Positions 24,160-35,699 of a stretch of DNA of 64,000 nt are shown one piece after another. The stretch spans positions 923,363 through 987,362 of the forward strand of contig NW_023501053.1 in NCBI RefSeq assembly GCF_014066305.1, read 5' to 3'. The DNA comes from Letharia columbiana (taxonomy: Eukaryota; Ascomycota; Lecanoromycetes; Lecanorales; Parmeliaceae). The stretch's first letter is position 1; the number at the start of each line of letters is the position of its first letter. The position numbers were made by a program, and so were the translations under genes. The notes beneath the pieces were generated by a model. That model saw nothing but the letters and a program-made list of their open reading frames with translations, searched no databases and was not told the origin of the DNA.

Positions 24160-25619
24160 TTCGAACCGAGACTTAGGTACTTAGAAGGACACTGGCGGCA
24201 TAGGCTGAACCGCCAGCGGAGGCGAAAATAGGAGAATCGGGCTGTCTTGAGATGAGGATTGTGATTTCAAGCTGTATTAAGGCCAAGGTGCTTCGTTGTC
24301 ATCAGTCAAGACAGGACCGTGAACCACGGAAGGTGACGGGCTTGTGGATGTTGACAGCATTTCCATTCCCGTGCACTGTGGTCATCACCAAGTCGCGTTG
24401 AGATGGAATCCATCCGCCATAGCAAAGGACCCCATACTCTTATCATCTGAGCTTTGCAGCCAGGCTAAGGCGTTTGAATTTATTGTCAATGTGCATGAAG
24501 ATGGTTGGGCACACCGACGGACAAAGGATCAAGGCAATGCGATATTGATTGGTGACATATTAACATTTCGCGTCCATGACAAGTCATCCAGTCACCACAA
24601 GCACGGGATGTCTGTCTATAGATACCAAGAGTGATTGAAGCCATCCTCAATCCAAGAGCCTTCTAGAGGTTCTCTGCAGGACCTGGCCGGAGGGCAAAGG
24701 GACTCTGTTGACTCCATGCAAAAAGGCATTTGCACTGTAACGTTCTGCTCTTCCATATGTATTTCCGAACCCTCTCGATGCTTTATAACAGAAAGCTGAG
24801 CCAGAAGGCTGAATCACAAGTGTGGTATCCCTCTCCGGGGTTAATAGTGCTTGGGGCATGCCCCGTCCAAGAAGCTTTTGTAAAGCCATTTGAGACTTTA
24901 ACAGGGGATAATAGAATCGTCTGTTGGCCTCAACAAAACCATCCAAAAATGACACGAGGTTAACAACTTTCAGTTGTCCAGATCCCTGGAGTCGAGACAT
25001 CGATGAATCTCTTATTGCAACCTATGTAACGTGCTATTTGACTACGGAAAAAATTCTTCCACGTCAGATAACTAGCCCAATATTCATACGGACTAGTACG
25101 ATTCCCGTGCCGGCGTCGCTTTCTTTGGACGCACACCCGCGCGTACTTTGGCTGCATCGGAAGTATGAATGCATAGAAGGATGGTTCGATGACGTGCAAG
25201 TCGTGCTTTCAAACATCAAACTCCCGGTATTCTCTGAAATCAGCCTTCGATGCATGTTTTGAATTATTTCCTGGAGAGCTGACCGTGGTACCAGGACTCG
25301 GGCGCTCGATTCGGGATCTCTTGTGCTCGTGATTTGCTCGAGTACGCCTCCGGTTTCGGTTCAAACTTGTCTGTGCCCTAGGAAAAAAAGGCATGCTGGG
25401 TCACTCCCATGCAGTGTCGATCTTCCCGTCATGATGAAAAGCCTATACTGAAGCCTGAAGCTGCTTGTATAAATGGCATTGAATGGCTTACGGTACAAAA
25501 GCAGGTTGACGACATTCAGAATTGTCAAACATGAATCTGAGAGGCGATGGATCCAACGCGCCGAACACGAGCTATCTATAATACACAACGACAAGACGTG
25601 CATCAGCCCTTCATCCCAT
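24160..25619. other. Intergenic region, no supported gene
   Basis: About 1.5 kb between the F-box remnant and the next gene. Frames at 24344-24634 (+), 24647-25000 (-) and 24924-25262 (+) have no recognisable motif and no partner exons. They could be further gene debris, but nothing supports a call. Confidence 0.3.
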
Positions 25620-27128
25620 TCAAGTTTCAACTACGGACATCATCATCGTGACTCCAAAGGCCAGCGCAGATCCAAGGAGCATGCCCGAAGCAATAGACGA
25701 CATCTGATCAGACTTCGGTGCATTGAGCTCCTGAACACGCTCCTTCCGGTCATTGTCCTGGGCCTCCAACTCCCTCTCACGAGTCTCTAGGGCTTCTTTC
25801 GCCCGCTTGATCTGGCCCATCTCCTCACATGCGGCATCGTAGTCGGCAGATAGACTCCTGAGAACCACGTGAGATGCTGGACTTGACCCTGTCTTCATCC
25901 TTGGCGGTCCGGTAGTTCTTGTATCTGGCTTAGTGTGGGCCATGGAATTTTCCCGATGCCGCACAGTCCTAGGCGTCTCATTCATCTCAGGTCCCTGGCT
26001 GGGGACCTGGACTACGAGATTGGCTGATGGGAACATTTCTGCCTGTTCCATGGACGGATCGGCTTTTCTACCTCTGCAGTTTGGAGTTTCGGAGTAAAGG
26101 CCATCAACTGTCTCAGTATATGTCTCGTCTGGTAAGATCCCCGCTTTGACGGCCTCACGTGGACTTTCTCGAGCTCTGTCCATCTCGATCGACGCTTTTT
26201 GCCCCTTCAACTTTCCCTCGAGCACCATTGCGCGCTGTCTGACGTGCTCCAACTCTTTCTTGTCCAACCCCTCAACCTTCTCCGCCAGCTCCTTTCTCTT
26301 GTTTCGTAGAATGTCGTGGTGCACGTTGAACTCACCATCACACTTTCCGCAAGGGTGGAATACCATGAATGTCTCTGTGATCTGTTTCAGCTCCTCTTCC
26401 TCTTTCCGCAAACCCTCTCTATCAGTAAAGATCTTGCCGTCCGGAAGTTGAGCCGTCAAATCCTGAGCGCCACGTTTCCGGCCTTTCTCGTAGATGCATA
26501 TTACGAGAATACTTATCACGCACGCTTGCAGCAAAAAGTTGAAGAAACCGTGAGAATGGTCGGAGGAGGAATTATCTTTATTCGAGCTTGACTGGTTAGA
26601 AGAAGCGGATTCTGCCGAATTATGTGAAGGCGTATTTGGGCTGGTAGAGTCTGCTTTGGTCGCGCGCTCATTAGAACTGCCCGAAATAGTGGCCGTTTTT
26701 CCGTCGAGGATGATCTGGATATTGTTCGGCATTGGGGAGGAAGACCACACAAGCGCGCTAAATTTGTCGCCAGCAATCACCCGGGGGCGTTGTGTGAAGT
26801 TTTCGGGATCTTTACCCGATACTTCAGAGTGCAATCTTCGAATTCCGCGAAGCAGGATCTGGGGCAACGGGGGAGTAGTCTTGGCGGCCATCAATAGCTG
26901 TGCGTTGCAATGGAAATGACGTGGACGCCCTAGACTTTGAGCAGAGCCGTTCTGTTGATTCCATGAATGCGGTGGGTTTGAAAGTCCGGAAAGAGCAGTC
27001 CAGGTACTTCGGAAGGATGTTACGCGCTGGCAGCCGGACCACAGAGTCAGCCCAAGCTTAAGGGGCAGGCTATGGGCGTAGCCTGATGCCATCGGGAGGC
27101 ACTGGACACTGCTTGTAATGAGCGCCAT
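25620..27128 (-). CDS. Hypothetical membrane protein with coiled coil and two hydrophobic segments
   Basis: Single-exon frame of 502 aa. I do not recognise the family. A Ser/Asn-rich linker (about 150-192) precedes a transmembrane segment at about 195-213 (FFNFLLQACVISILVICIY) followed by basic residues (EKGRKRG). A charged, helical, Lys/Glu-rich central and C-terminal part follows, with a CxxC (HPCGKCDG) near 265. A second hydrophobic segment closes the protein (GMLLGSALAFGVTMMM). The ATG at 26891 (Met80) would give MAAKTTPPLPQILLRGIRR, an Arg-rich, acid-free start like a mitochondrial presequence; the ATG at 27128 is the longest option. Two membrane anchors around a coiled coil suggest an organelle membrane protein (inference). 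Confidence 0.6.
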   Translation of the reverse strand: MALITSSVQCLPMASGYAHSLPLKLGLTLWSGCQRVTSFRSTWTALSGLSNPPHSWNQQNGSAQSLGRPRHFHCNAQLLMAAKTTPPLPQILLRGIRRLHSEVSGKDPENFTQRPRVIAGDKFSALVWSSSPMPNNIQIILDGKTATISGSSNERATKADSTSPNTPSHNSAESASSNQSSSNKDNSSSDHSHGFFNFLLQACVISILVICIYEKGRKRGAQDLTAQLPDGKIFTDREGLRKEEEELKQITETFMVFHPCGKCDGEFNVHHDILRNKRKELAEKVEGLDKKELEHVRQRAMVLEGKLKGQKASIEMDRARESPREAVKAGILPDETYTETVDGLYSETPNCRGRKADPSMEQAEMFPSANLVVQVPSQGPEMNETPRTVRHRENSMAHTKPDTRTTGPPRMKTGSSPASHVVLRSLSADYDAACEEMGQIKRAKEALETRERELEAQDNDRKERVQELNAPKSDQMSSIASGMLLGSALAFGVTMMMSVVET

Positions 27129-28470
27129 TCAGGATTTTGTGATATTAACAAAAGTGGCTCTAGTGGTGGTGGTGGTGTTGGTAGATGGGAAGAAAAAGTG
27201 GCCAAAATCGAAAGAAGGAGGGGGAATGATCCCTGAGGCCAAATGTCTCACTGTGAGTCAACCTTCATGCAAGATCCGGGTTGGTGTCCCTACATTCTCC
27301 GAAAGATACACCGCTCCTGGGAGTACCAAGAGTCTATAGTACGGAAAACCTGGTACTATCTTCTCGGATGACATGGAATATTGATGTCCTCGATACCAGT
27401 CTGCACCGGACGAATCTGGGTATTAAGGAGTTATGGCAGGTAGTACGCGTTGGGTACCACAGCTGAAACCCTCACTGCCGGGTTTGATCTGGCTGCACAC
27501 TTTTCGTTGCACAGTTTCCAATGATCCTTCTCCTCACAACATCTCTAAACTTTTCTATCGCAATTGAGTGTTTCATTGGTGCGTGTAGCAGCTGATCTCA
27601 ACAGATCCTTCAAAGAGAGCGACAGTGACCGCCTACTCTGCATGAACGTCGTTTCAGACGCCCTCATCGGCGCAGCACGCTTAGAAGTCGATGTGGCCGG
27701 CCGTGTAACACATCCGTCAGTATAGGCCATACAGATAGGAACGAGGTTATCTCAGAAGCAGTGAACAGCCCGCACGTCAAAGTCTATGACCCGACAGCGA
27801 CTGGAGGGAGACGAATCCCCAGCCCCAGGCTTCGTGCGGCTCTCAATTTTGGCATGAGACGCCGTGAAAGGGCTGCGCCTGCCGTCTATGAATTGGCCAC
27901 CAGATGAGCGGTTCCCGTTGATGACAACGCTTCCTATACAAAAGGCCATGCTCCGAAATGTTGGGAGGTCCCCGCTCAACCGCTCAACACTCTCTTGTAG
28001 GTCAGTCCTCGCTACAGAAGCGGCAAAGCTTTCATCCCGGGCTCGCTGTCTTGGCCCGCCTTCAAACATGGACACAGCGCCTAATGCGATATTTGCTTGT
28101 TGTTTTATCGACGCACGAAGCATCCGCGCTTTCTCATATACTGAAATCGCAGAGCAGAGCAAAGCTACCCCTTCGTTTGACTTTCGGAGACATATTCTAG
28201 GGCAGGCCTGATCCAATGAAGAGTAGGGTTCAGAATGTTCCCACGGAAAATCCCGCGACGCTGTCGCTGCATAGAGCTTCCCGTGATGTCTTCCAGTCGA
28301 TGGAACAGGTCTCCGAGGGCTTCGATCCCGATCAAGATGTACTTGATGGCTGGCTCACCGTCAGATAGACATTATCGCAAAGCGAAATTGCGACAGCTGC
28401 AAAAGTAAGTCCGTTGTACCATAATGAAAACATCATCTCTGTGGACCGTCATTTGAAACTTGTTTATCCA
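27129..28470. other. Intergenic region with a coding-like remnant
   Basis: About 1.3 kb. Between about 27850 and 28400 (-) short protein-like stretches occur in alternating frames: AVAISLCDNVYLT, then IKYILIGIEALGDLFHRLED, then ALLCSAISVYEKARMLRASI. The order suggests a decayed gene, but I cannot name the family and the frame changes have no clear splice sites. Nothing is seen in the remainder. Confidence 0.3.
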
Positions 28471-29703
28471 CTACGGAGACCAATAAGTCTCGTCACTATC
28501 AACCCTCCTCGCCGCATAGACCCTCGCAATCGGCATCTTCTGACTAGCCTCATCGCTGTCAACCCTTCTGGCGGCATACATGCGCGCGATCGGCATCTTC
28601 TGGCTATCGAACGACGTCGTAGTCCCCGCCCATGGTTTCCTCCGCTGCAATTCCAACCCCGGAAACACATCTTCTCTCTTTTCCAACTTCGTCGTGCCCC
28701 TCGCGCCGGAGATTTCGAATTTCAGAACGAGTCTGCAAACGAGGATGGAGACCGTGTATCGAACGGCTACGATAGAGGCGTCTAGGAGGCTGATGAATAA
28801 AAGTCCTGCAAATACCACGATGCCGAAGATGACGTGTATAGAGCCCATCACCGTAGCGAGCCAGTTCAACGTCACGGTCAAGACCTCCGGTGGCGTATCT
28901 TGCAGCGTCTCGTCTTCCTGGTTGGCGCAAAGGATGAACTCTGTTCGCGTCCACGTAAGGAATCGAGTCGCTAACGAGTCGCGCCGTCCCAAGCTATCTG
29001 TCTGATGCTCCAACTTGACGCGCCGCATGACCCCCGAGTGATTGAACGTCCATGCGGCAAGTAGATGAATGATACAGGGCAGAAGCGCCCATACGACAGG
29101 CATAAAAGGAAGGCATTTCCAAGCCAACACGGTCCGAAGTTGGAGCTCGTATGAGACCCAGAGAATATTCACAATCGCAAGAGAAACGATCAGATACTCC
29201 GCCCCGCTAAGCAGGAGGGCAAGCCGCTTGCTAGTGAAGCGCGGGATCGTAAATTCCCCCCTGATAGGCGTCAACAGCTCCAGCGGATCCGCATAGGCCA
29301 TTGGCCGGATGATGAAGATTGCCGGAACGCCCACACTCAAGAGGAAGCTCAGCAAGGGACGACGAGAGGACAGCAGCGCGATTTCGGCAATCGTGGGACC
29401 GAAGGTCGCGACGAAGATTGGCAAGAGGCCTAGCAAGATGCCGGCGTTGGTCATGTCGATTTGATCGAGCTGGACCATGTTGCTCAGGATGCAATTGATG
29501 TGGGCGTCGCATGCTAGGCGATCTTGGGTCTCGAGATAGAAGCTCAGGGACGATGCGCAGGTGTTTGCGGAGATGTTTGTGAGTTCGGGGCGGAGAAGTG
29601 GGAAGAACTCTGTGAATCGGGTGGAACCTCTCAAATGCGCTTGGACCGGAGAGACGGTGACGAGGAAGGAAATGATAGGGAGGAAGAAAAACGAATGTAA
29701 CAT
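28471..29703 (-). CDS. Hypothetical multi-pass membrane protein with signal peptide
   Basis: Single exon, 410 aa. Begins with a clear signal peptide (MLHSFFFLPIISFLVTVSPV) and an extracellular Cys-containing loop of about 60 residues (TCASSLSFYLETQD, CDAHINCIL). About five hydrophobic helices follow: AGILLGLLPIFVATFGPTI, LLSFLLSVGVPAIFII, a pair near 165-225, and VIFGIVVFAGLLFISLL near 290. The cytosolic tail ends with two copies of a 20-residue unit based on SQKMPIAR-YAARRVDSDE. The layout is like fungal orphan membrane proteins often found in accessory regions; I do not recognise the function. The intact frame in a neighbourhood of broken genes suggests it is still under selection or young (inference). 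Confidence 0.65.
   Translation of the reverse strand: MLHSFFFLPIISFLVTVSPVQAHLRGSTRFTEFFPLLRPELTNISANTCASSLSFYLETQDRLACDAHINCILSNMVQLDQIDMTNAGILLGLLPIFVATFGPTIAEIALLSSRRPLLSFLLSVGVPAIFIIRPMAYADPLELLTPIRGEFTIPRFTSKRLALLLSGAEYLIVSLAIVNILWVSYELQLRTVLAWKCLPFMPVVWALLPCIIHLLAAWTFNHSGVMRRVKLEHQTDSLGRRDSLATRFLTWTRTEFILCANQEDETLQDTPPEVLTVTLNWLATVMGSIHVIFGIVVFAGLLFISLLDASIVAVRYTVSILVCRLVLKFEISGARGTTKLEKREDVFPGLELQRRKPWAGTTTSFDSQKMPIARMYAARRVDSDEASQKMPIARVYAARRVDSDETYWSP
28493..28612. repeat. 60-bp in-frame tandem duplication
   Basis: Two adjacent 60-bp units inside the 3' end of the membrane-protein gene, encoding two copies of a 20-residue motif (MPIARMYAARRVDSDEA and MPIARVYAARRVDSDET). Several base differences show the duplication is not very recent. 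Confidence 0.85.
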
Positions 29704-31397
29704 ATTTTAGATATTTATCCTGAACTCTGTTATTATTATATCCTTCTTAAAAAGAACGAATGGAATAAAACAAGTCACTCAATTTGCGAGAATTACAAGG
29801 AGCGACATGCTTATACCAGTGACTGAGTACTCATGAAAAAGAAACGGATTTAGATTTGTTTCATCTATACATTGTGGATGTTGGTGACGGCTTCCGAGCC
29901 GCAGTTGACACGGCACAGCCGCACAGCTACTGTATGGTGCAACGTAAAAGAAAGCATAATTACATGATTATGCAACCTAATGGCACGGAATACGAACGAC
30001 GGGGCCAGAACATTCCTAAATACGAGTCTATGAAGCATTGTGCTATGGTGGAGTTAGGTTTCACACCGGGCTATTAGTATGTAGTAGATACTTGAATTGG
30101 CCTATGTTTGCAGGCGCTTTACGTGTTCCTTGCCATTTTTGTGAGATTCCTAGACGTCGCCTTACGGGGTTCGATGAAGTAGCTAGATCGTCGTTGAAGG
30201 GCGGAGAGAAGGGAAGATAGAGTGAGGCTCGGAGACCATGATGGGAATTTAGCATAGTCAAGAATCTTAAGAGTACTTGACATTGGTCGACTCGTCCTAT
30301 CGGAGCTTTTGCGTGAGCTTGATGTTCATTCGAATAACGAGCTATTGTTTCTCCCCCAAAGTTGTATTGCTCCTCATCGCCACTGCCTGCGATACCTCCG
30401 CTCGCAGTGTCCTTTCTCGATCTGTCGGCCATTGAGCTCAAGTGTCTCCCAACTCTCGGATGTCCGTATCATCTAAGTTGACATGCACTTTGCTGTCCAA
30501 GAATCTCGCTTTGGCAATGTTACAACTCCGCCATACTATATCTCGCGAGCGTTCAAGTCTTGAAAACGATCCCCGCAACTGCAAGGTAAGGTAGAGCGAT
30601 AGGCGATGCCAAGCACGCGCTAATGCTAGTGCCTTGGCAAGTCTGTGACAGAATATGCTCTTGGAGACGAAACCACAGAACAACAGGTGAACTTGTTTGA
30701 TATCTATGGCAACCAAAGACTCGACCGAGTCTCGGTTTTCTCAAGCACCCGAAAACTTGGTATTGCATGAAATGAACGAATGAGTTCAGCCTTGTTGTGC
30801 ACTTTCTCTCAGCCTTGTCCAGAACGCCTAGTCAGTTGCGCCTTTGGAATTACAGCCGTTACCTTGCATGCATGATGCGTGTAGGGTTTCATTTATCGTT
30901 CAACTCCCCTCCCCGAGGCGTGGCTTGGCAAGCTCTTACCCACCACACCCCAGCTACGATTATGTGGATAGTATGCAATAATCGAACCGAGGTCTCATGT
31001 CTATCCAGGATAATCACAACAACTCATCTCTTATTTCTTAACATCTTGGGAGTATATGTGTTGTCATGACAATGACAGAACAGTAGGAGGGTGTGAAACA
31101 TTTACGAACCATGGAACTCGTGGAAGTGATGGTTGCGATGAGACTGGGGAAAGGAGCTGAGCGGTTGACATGTTTGATGGGATCGCCGGTCGAAGGGTTA
31201 GGGGGTTAGCGTTTCAACATTCTGCAGGCGACGCAGTGGCTGCAGATTGATCGCGATGCCGCCAAGTCCAGTGCCAATGTGGTGCGACATAAGGCGGTGG
31301 TTTCCCTCTCTGTTACAGTCGACACGAGAATTTGGAGTGGTATATTTTCTCGTTCCCAACTGTTTTTTCAAAATCCTGCAACCCTGTTCACGCGAGC
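29704..31397. other. Intergenic region, no supported gene
   Basis: About 1.7 kb. Frames at 29856-30077 (+), 30061-30441 (-) and 30438-30716 (-) are short, overlapping and unrecognised. The stretch directly right of 29703 is AT-rich and likely contains the promoter of the membrane-protein gene. Confidence 0.35.
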
Positions 31398-32678
31398 ATG
31401 GCAGACAGCGAAGGCAGGATCCCTGAATCCGCATTCAAGGCCATCTTTATCTCTTGTAGAATCGTCACGGTTGAGGCTGATCAAAACCAGATCGGGGTCG
31501 GAGTTCTATACGGCACCGCGATCTTAGCAGCCGCAATGAGAACAACTCTCCGGATTCCCTATAACGACGACGGTTTCTGGACGACGCTTTCTTGTTGATC
31601 GCGTGCGCAGCTTTGACTGCAGCAGTGCCAGTTCTCTACAAGACATCGTCCTATTGTACTTTATTCAGGAAATAGCAAGTGGGGGGCTCAGCCTTGTGAA
31701 CGTGTCCCAACTACAACTACCTGGAATCATGACCGATGCTGGGGTCCACTTGTATCAAGTCCAACGTTTTACTCATGAGATTCTCATCTGGACCGCCATT
31801 TTTCGGTCAAGTTGTCATTCTTGTTCTTCTACCGCCAGATTGTAGATCGAAGTCAGAGCTTCGTGCTACATTGGAAAGTCGTTGGTATGATAAACATCGT
31901 GACTTATGCGTTCTGCGTATGCTTTTCTTTTATGGAGTGTCCCCGCACAGACTACATAGCCAGTAAGTGGAGCAAGCCGAAGTGTAATTTAGCTGCTTGG
32001 AGCTAAAGTTGTATGTCATTTAGTGGAGTGCACTTATGGGCTCGGGAATCACAAGGACGTCTGCTATCGCCATCACTGCTACGGCACTGGATCTGGCGAC
32101 TGATATTCTGACTTCGAATACATATGGTCCCAGAAATATAAGGAGACCCTTGCCGATTGTTAGCAGTCGTTAGTATCCCTGTGCGCGTCCTGTGGCGTGT
32201 GAGAATGCAGTCTGGTCAGAAGCTAGGCATTAGTGTCTTCCTCAGCCTCAGCATCTTCATGATCATACTTGCTTGTATCAGGATCATAGGGTTCAATCTC
32301 TTCTATCATGCGTACTCGTGGCGTTTCTTTTGGCTGCAAGTTGAAGCGTCCGTGACCGTGATAATGGTTTCACTCACTGCCTTTCGCTCAGTGTTTGCCT
32401 TGCAAGGATCAGAAGCCAGGGAAGGGAAAGCTAGACCATGGTATTCCTCGGCTGTTGCAAAGCTCTGACGACACAAGGCATCATCTGGAGTTCATAAACT
32501 AGAGGACCTGCCTTCCATTCCCTCCGCTACGATGTCCGGCATGCGAACCCTCATCAGAGGCAGTCAGCTTAGCACCGGACCGGAAGCACACGACGAATTG
32601 ACGGGCTATGAATCGTCCAAGCGCACGTGTGGTCCAATTCTGGTCATTCGTGATGTTTCCTGGGAGGCAGAGAGGTAG
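31398..32678 (+). pseudogene. Broken SAT4/Pth11-type fungal rhodopsin-like membrane protein
   Basis: Pieces of a seven-TM protein of the fungal SAT4/'rhodopsin-domain' family appear in order but in shifting frames. An N-terminal MADSEGRIPESAFKA leads to the diagnostic RRFLDDAFLLIACAALTAA in another frame near 31570. Next come ILIWTAIF, then after a one-base shift LSFLFFYRQIVDRSQSFV near 31815, INIVTYAFCVCFSFMECP, VRMQSGQKLGISVFLSLSI, and near 32340 WLQVEASVTVIMVSLTAFRS. A TGA at 32466-32468 interrupts the C-terminal tail, which then stays open to 32678. Order and spacing match the family; at least two frameshifts and one nonsense codon remain after trying introns. The family includes Pth11-like receptors of plant-associated fungi. 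Confidence 0.75.
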
Positions 32679-33155
32679 ATCAGAATCGGTCGACGGAGCG
32701 ATAGATAGCTCAGAAACCTGAGTGTTTTGATAGATGACGCTGTTCTCTGCGCCAGCAGCGCAGGTTGGGGTTGGACTGAAAATGTATGGGTGGCTATGAA
32801 AGCTGTTGGTATTGCTCCTTGGGTCCACATACATAAATGTCTCGCTTCGAAGATCACAACTTATCCCTTTCCCTGATGGTGCAGGACTGGTCATGAGAAC
32901 TGTGCTTTAATGAGTGAGCTATGTGAGCAGGGATAAAGTGACCAGTCCGCGCACTGTCGAGACCGCCTGAAAGAACAACAAGCTTAAAAATGGTGAGATC
33001 TTATACGCTGAGATATTCTGTAAGCTTATGAGTTATACGGAGTAAGGTATGCCATTTTACTGATCGACTTTGGCCCTGGAGTCTTCTACCTCGCAATACT
33101 CTCTTACAATTACTTACGCTGTGATAGTTCTCTAAGTACTCTGCGATACTACTCT
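32679..33155. other. Intergenic region
   Basis: About 480 bp; AT-rich toward 33000-33130. The minus-strand frame 32499-32894 lies opposite the SAT4 remnant's tail and is treated as a shadow. Confidence 0.35.
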
Positions 33156-34228
33156 ATGGATGATTTATCTCGTGTGCCAATTCAAAGTCTTCCGAACACG
33201 CTCTTCACCCCGCGCTTTCTCTCACGAGCTTGTAACTCCGGCTCTCCGGCTACCGATGCACACATCTCCGTACAACTCAACGCAGCTGCAAAAGAAGTTT
33301 GGCGTCCTGCACGAACGTGCCATCTTTTGTGCTTCCGGGTTCCTGGGCTCACGCCAGAACAGGCGTAGGCGATGAGCTTCATCGAGCACGCAATCTTGGC
33401 TGCCGTTCGTATTCAGGCATTCCTGCATCATCGTTTCTGCAAGTGAGTGCAAAGGCCCCAAACGTCATGTTCTCACCGAACGTGCTTTCATTTCGCCTCC
33501 TGTTGTGGTTGGGCTTCGCGACCGGGCTCTGCTCTTCTATTGAACCTTCTTGTACTATACGCTGGTGCCAACATCTCGTATGTCAACGATATCCTTGGTG
33601 GTGGCTACCATGCATCTTCAGATGGAACTCAGGGCATCGACGCGTTCGATAAGCTGTTCGGGACTGGCGTGTGGGGATCTGCTTGGATCCTCCCTCCCCA
33701 CCGTGGCCAATGCTACAGTGGATGTTCAACTAACAACGCTTCGTTCTGGAATAGTGCTCAATCTAGCATGGGGTCTCAGAGGCAAGAACCTTTCTCATGT
33801 CGGTTGCAATAGCTTCTCTCCCGTCTCCATTACGACGCTGATCTCTTGTTCAGATGCGAGGATGTGAGCTGTGATGCCAACAGATCAGATCTTGGCATCT
33901 CGGACCCTTCCTTGCCTTACTCCCGACCAAACCAGTCCCTGCTACAATACTTTCGGAACCGGAGCTGCCGTGAGCGTCCTCAACCTCAAGCACCACACCC
34001 TGCCCTCTCTAACGCGAGTCTACTTTTCAGGATGTCGTGCGAGCCCGCATATGCCATGATGATAAAGTGTTCTGGATGGGAGACTGGGCAGTATATTGGA
34101 TCAAACAACCAACGATGATCAACAGATACGGAAATGGCACGTAATGGAATTCCAAGTCTAAATCGAACGCGTGGACCGGAATTGCCACCTTGAATGGCAA
34201 GACGTGGGCCACGCTCTCCACCAACGAT
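33156..34228 (+). pseudogene. Left half of an unknown gene disrupted by the transposon
   Basis: Protein-like sequence on + with shifting frames and single stops. Examples: ANISYVNDILGGGYHASSDG, FDKLFGTGVWGSAWILPPHR and CYSGCSTNNASFWNSAQSS in one frame (33447-33812), a single TAG, then continuation in the same frame with YFRNRSCRERP and LLFRM. The last part (about 34115-34231) reads NRYGNGT, a TAA, then NAWTGIATLNGKTWATLSTN, and stops exactly at the transposon's TTA duplication. Cys-rich, N-glycosylation-site-rich composition suggests a secreted or membrane ectodomain. I do not recognise the family. It presumably continues at 46928. Confidence 0.45.
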
Positions 34229-34231
34229 TTA

Positions 34232-34285
34232 GGGCCCCTTCTGCAACCACATATTTTGGAAATAACCCCTACTTATTTCCACTAA
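34232..34285 (+). repeat. Left terminal inverted repeat of the outer Harbinger copy
   Basis: 54 bp, perfectly matching the reverse complement of 46871-46924. Preceded by the TTA target duplication. The sequences inside the two termini differ at once (ATAACGCC versus TTTTCAGC), defining the repeat length. Confidence 0.9.
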
Positions 34286-35699
34286 ATAACGCCACCACTT
34301 GGCTAATAAAAACAAGGCTTAAAAATACGCTATAAATATTTCCAAAACAAGTAGAATATATATACGATTCCGTTCTATAATCCTATTTCTGAGGCTAAGT
34401 TAAAATCGTCGTAAAAATTATCTTCTTCGTAAAAAACTATTAAATTTCTATTATTTCATATTACTATAGTCGAGATACCTGCTACTACTACTATATAGGC
34501 TTTAGCTATTATTAATACTTCTATTACTTCTATTATTATCTTAAATAAGTCTACTCTTATAATATCTATCGATATCGATATCTTATTATCTATAATTTAA
34601 AGCTAGACTATAAAGATAATATTATATCTCGAAATAGTATAATAATATTATCTTAGTAAGAGAATAAACATCGACTTTAAATCTAAAGTATAGGCGATAA
34701 TTCTAGCTACTATTTAGTTATAACTTTAATAAAGTATTATATAAATAGATCTTAATATTAGAGAAAGATAATTAATTATAAAGCTAAATAAGCTTTATAG
34801 AGAGTACTTCGCTATAAGCTAAGTAGCTAAAGATAAGATAATAATATATAAATACTATTAATAGATAATAATTAATAGCGAATATAAATAAGCGTATATA
34901 ATAATATAGAAATAGTATATAGTTAAATAATACTTTCTAGAAGAATAAACTTATAAGCGAACTTCGAATTAAGCCTCTTTAGTATATTATTAAGTTTAAC
35001 GAGTTATTTCTAAGTAGAATAGCTATCGAAAATAATAAAATTATATTTAATTCATATATTCTCTAGACGTAATTTCGATAGATTTTAGTCTTTTCGAAAT
35101 CCTACTCTTCTCCTCTCTTCTACTCTCGAATACTCTATAAAGTAATATTAACTATCTAAAGTAGTTAAATAATAATATATCTTAGATCGTAGCTAAAAAG
35201 AGATATATTAGCTTTATAATTAAGATATCGATTTCCGTTAAGAGATAGAAGAAGATTAAGAAATAGTATATAGATATAGCTATTAATAAAGTTAATAAAT
35301 AAATAAATAAAGTTACTATATAAAGAGAGAAGAAGTTTATATAGCGTATAATTAAAGAAAAATAACGTATAAAAGAGATATTATAAATAGCAATTAAGGA
35401 GACTTTAGCTCTATTATAGATTATAATAAATACGAAGAATTCTAGCTTTATTATATAGGCCGTAAACGTATTTTTAAATAAGACGAAAGCATATATATAT
35501 ATTACTTTTTCTAAGAGTATAAGAAATAACTAATTATAAGAGAAAGTTAATAAATTAGAAAGAAAAAAAATATAACTCGAAAGTATATAAAAGAAAGTAT
35601 TTAAAATAGCGAAGTGGCTTTATACGCTATAGATAAAAAATATAGCTATTTAATAAAGTATCTTAGTTATTAAATAAGATATATTTAATAATTTCTTTA

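Noticed and set aside
27752..28216. 154-codon minus-strand open frame as an intact gene
   Set aside because: Adjacent protein-like text lies in other frames, so at best a remnant; noted under the intergenic entry.
10000..34000. Secondary-metabolite gene cluster
   Set aside because: An SDR remnant and membrane proteins occur, but there is no polyketide synthase, NRPS, terpene synthase or P450.
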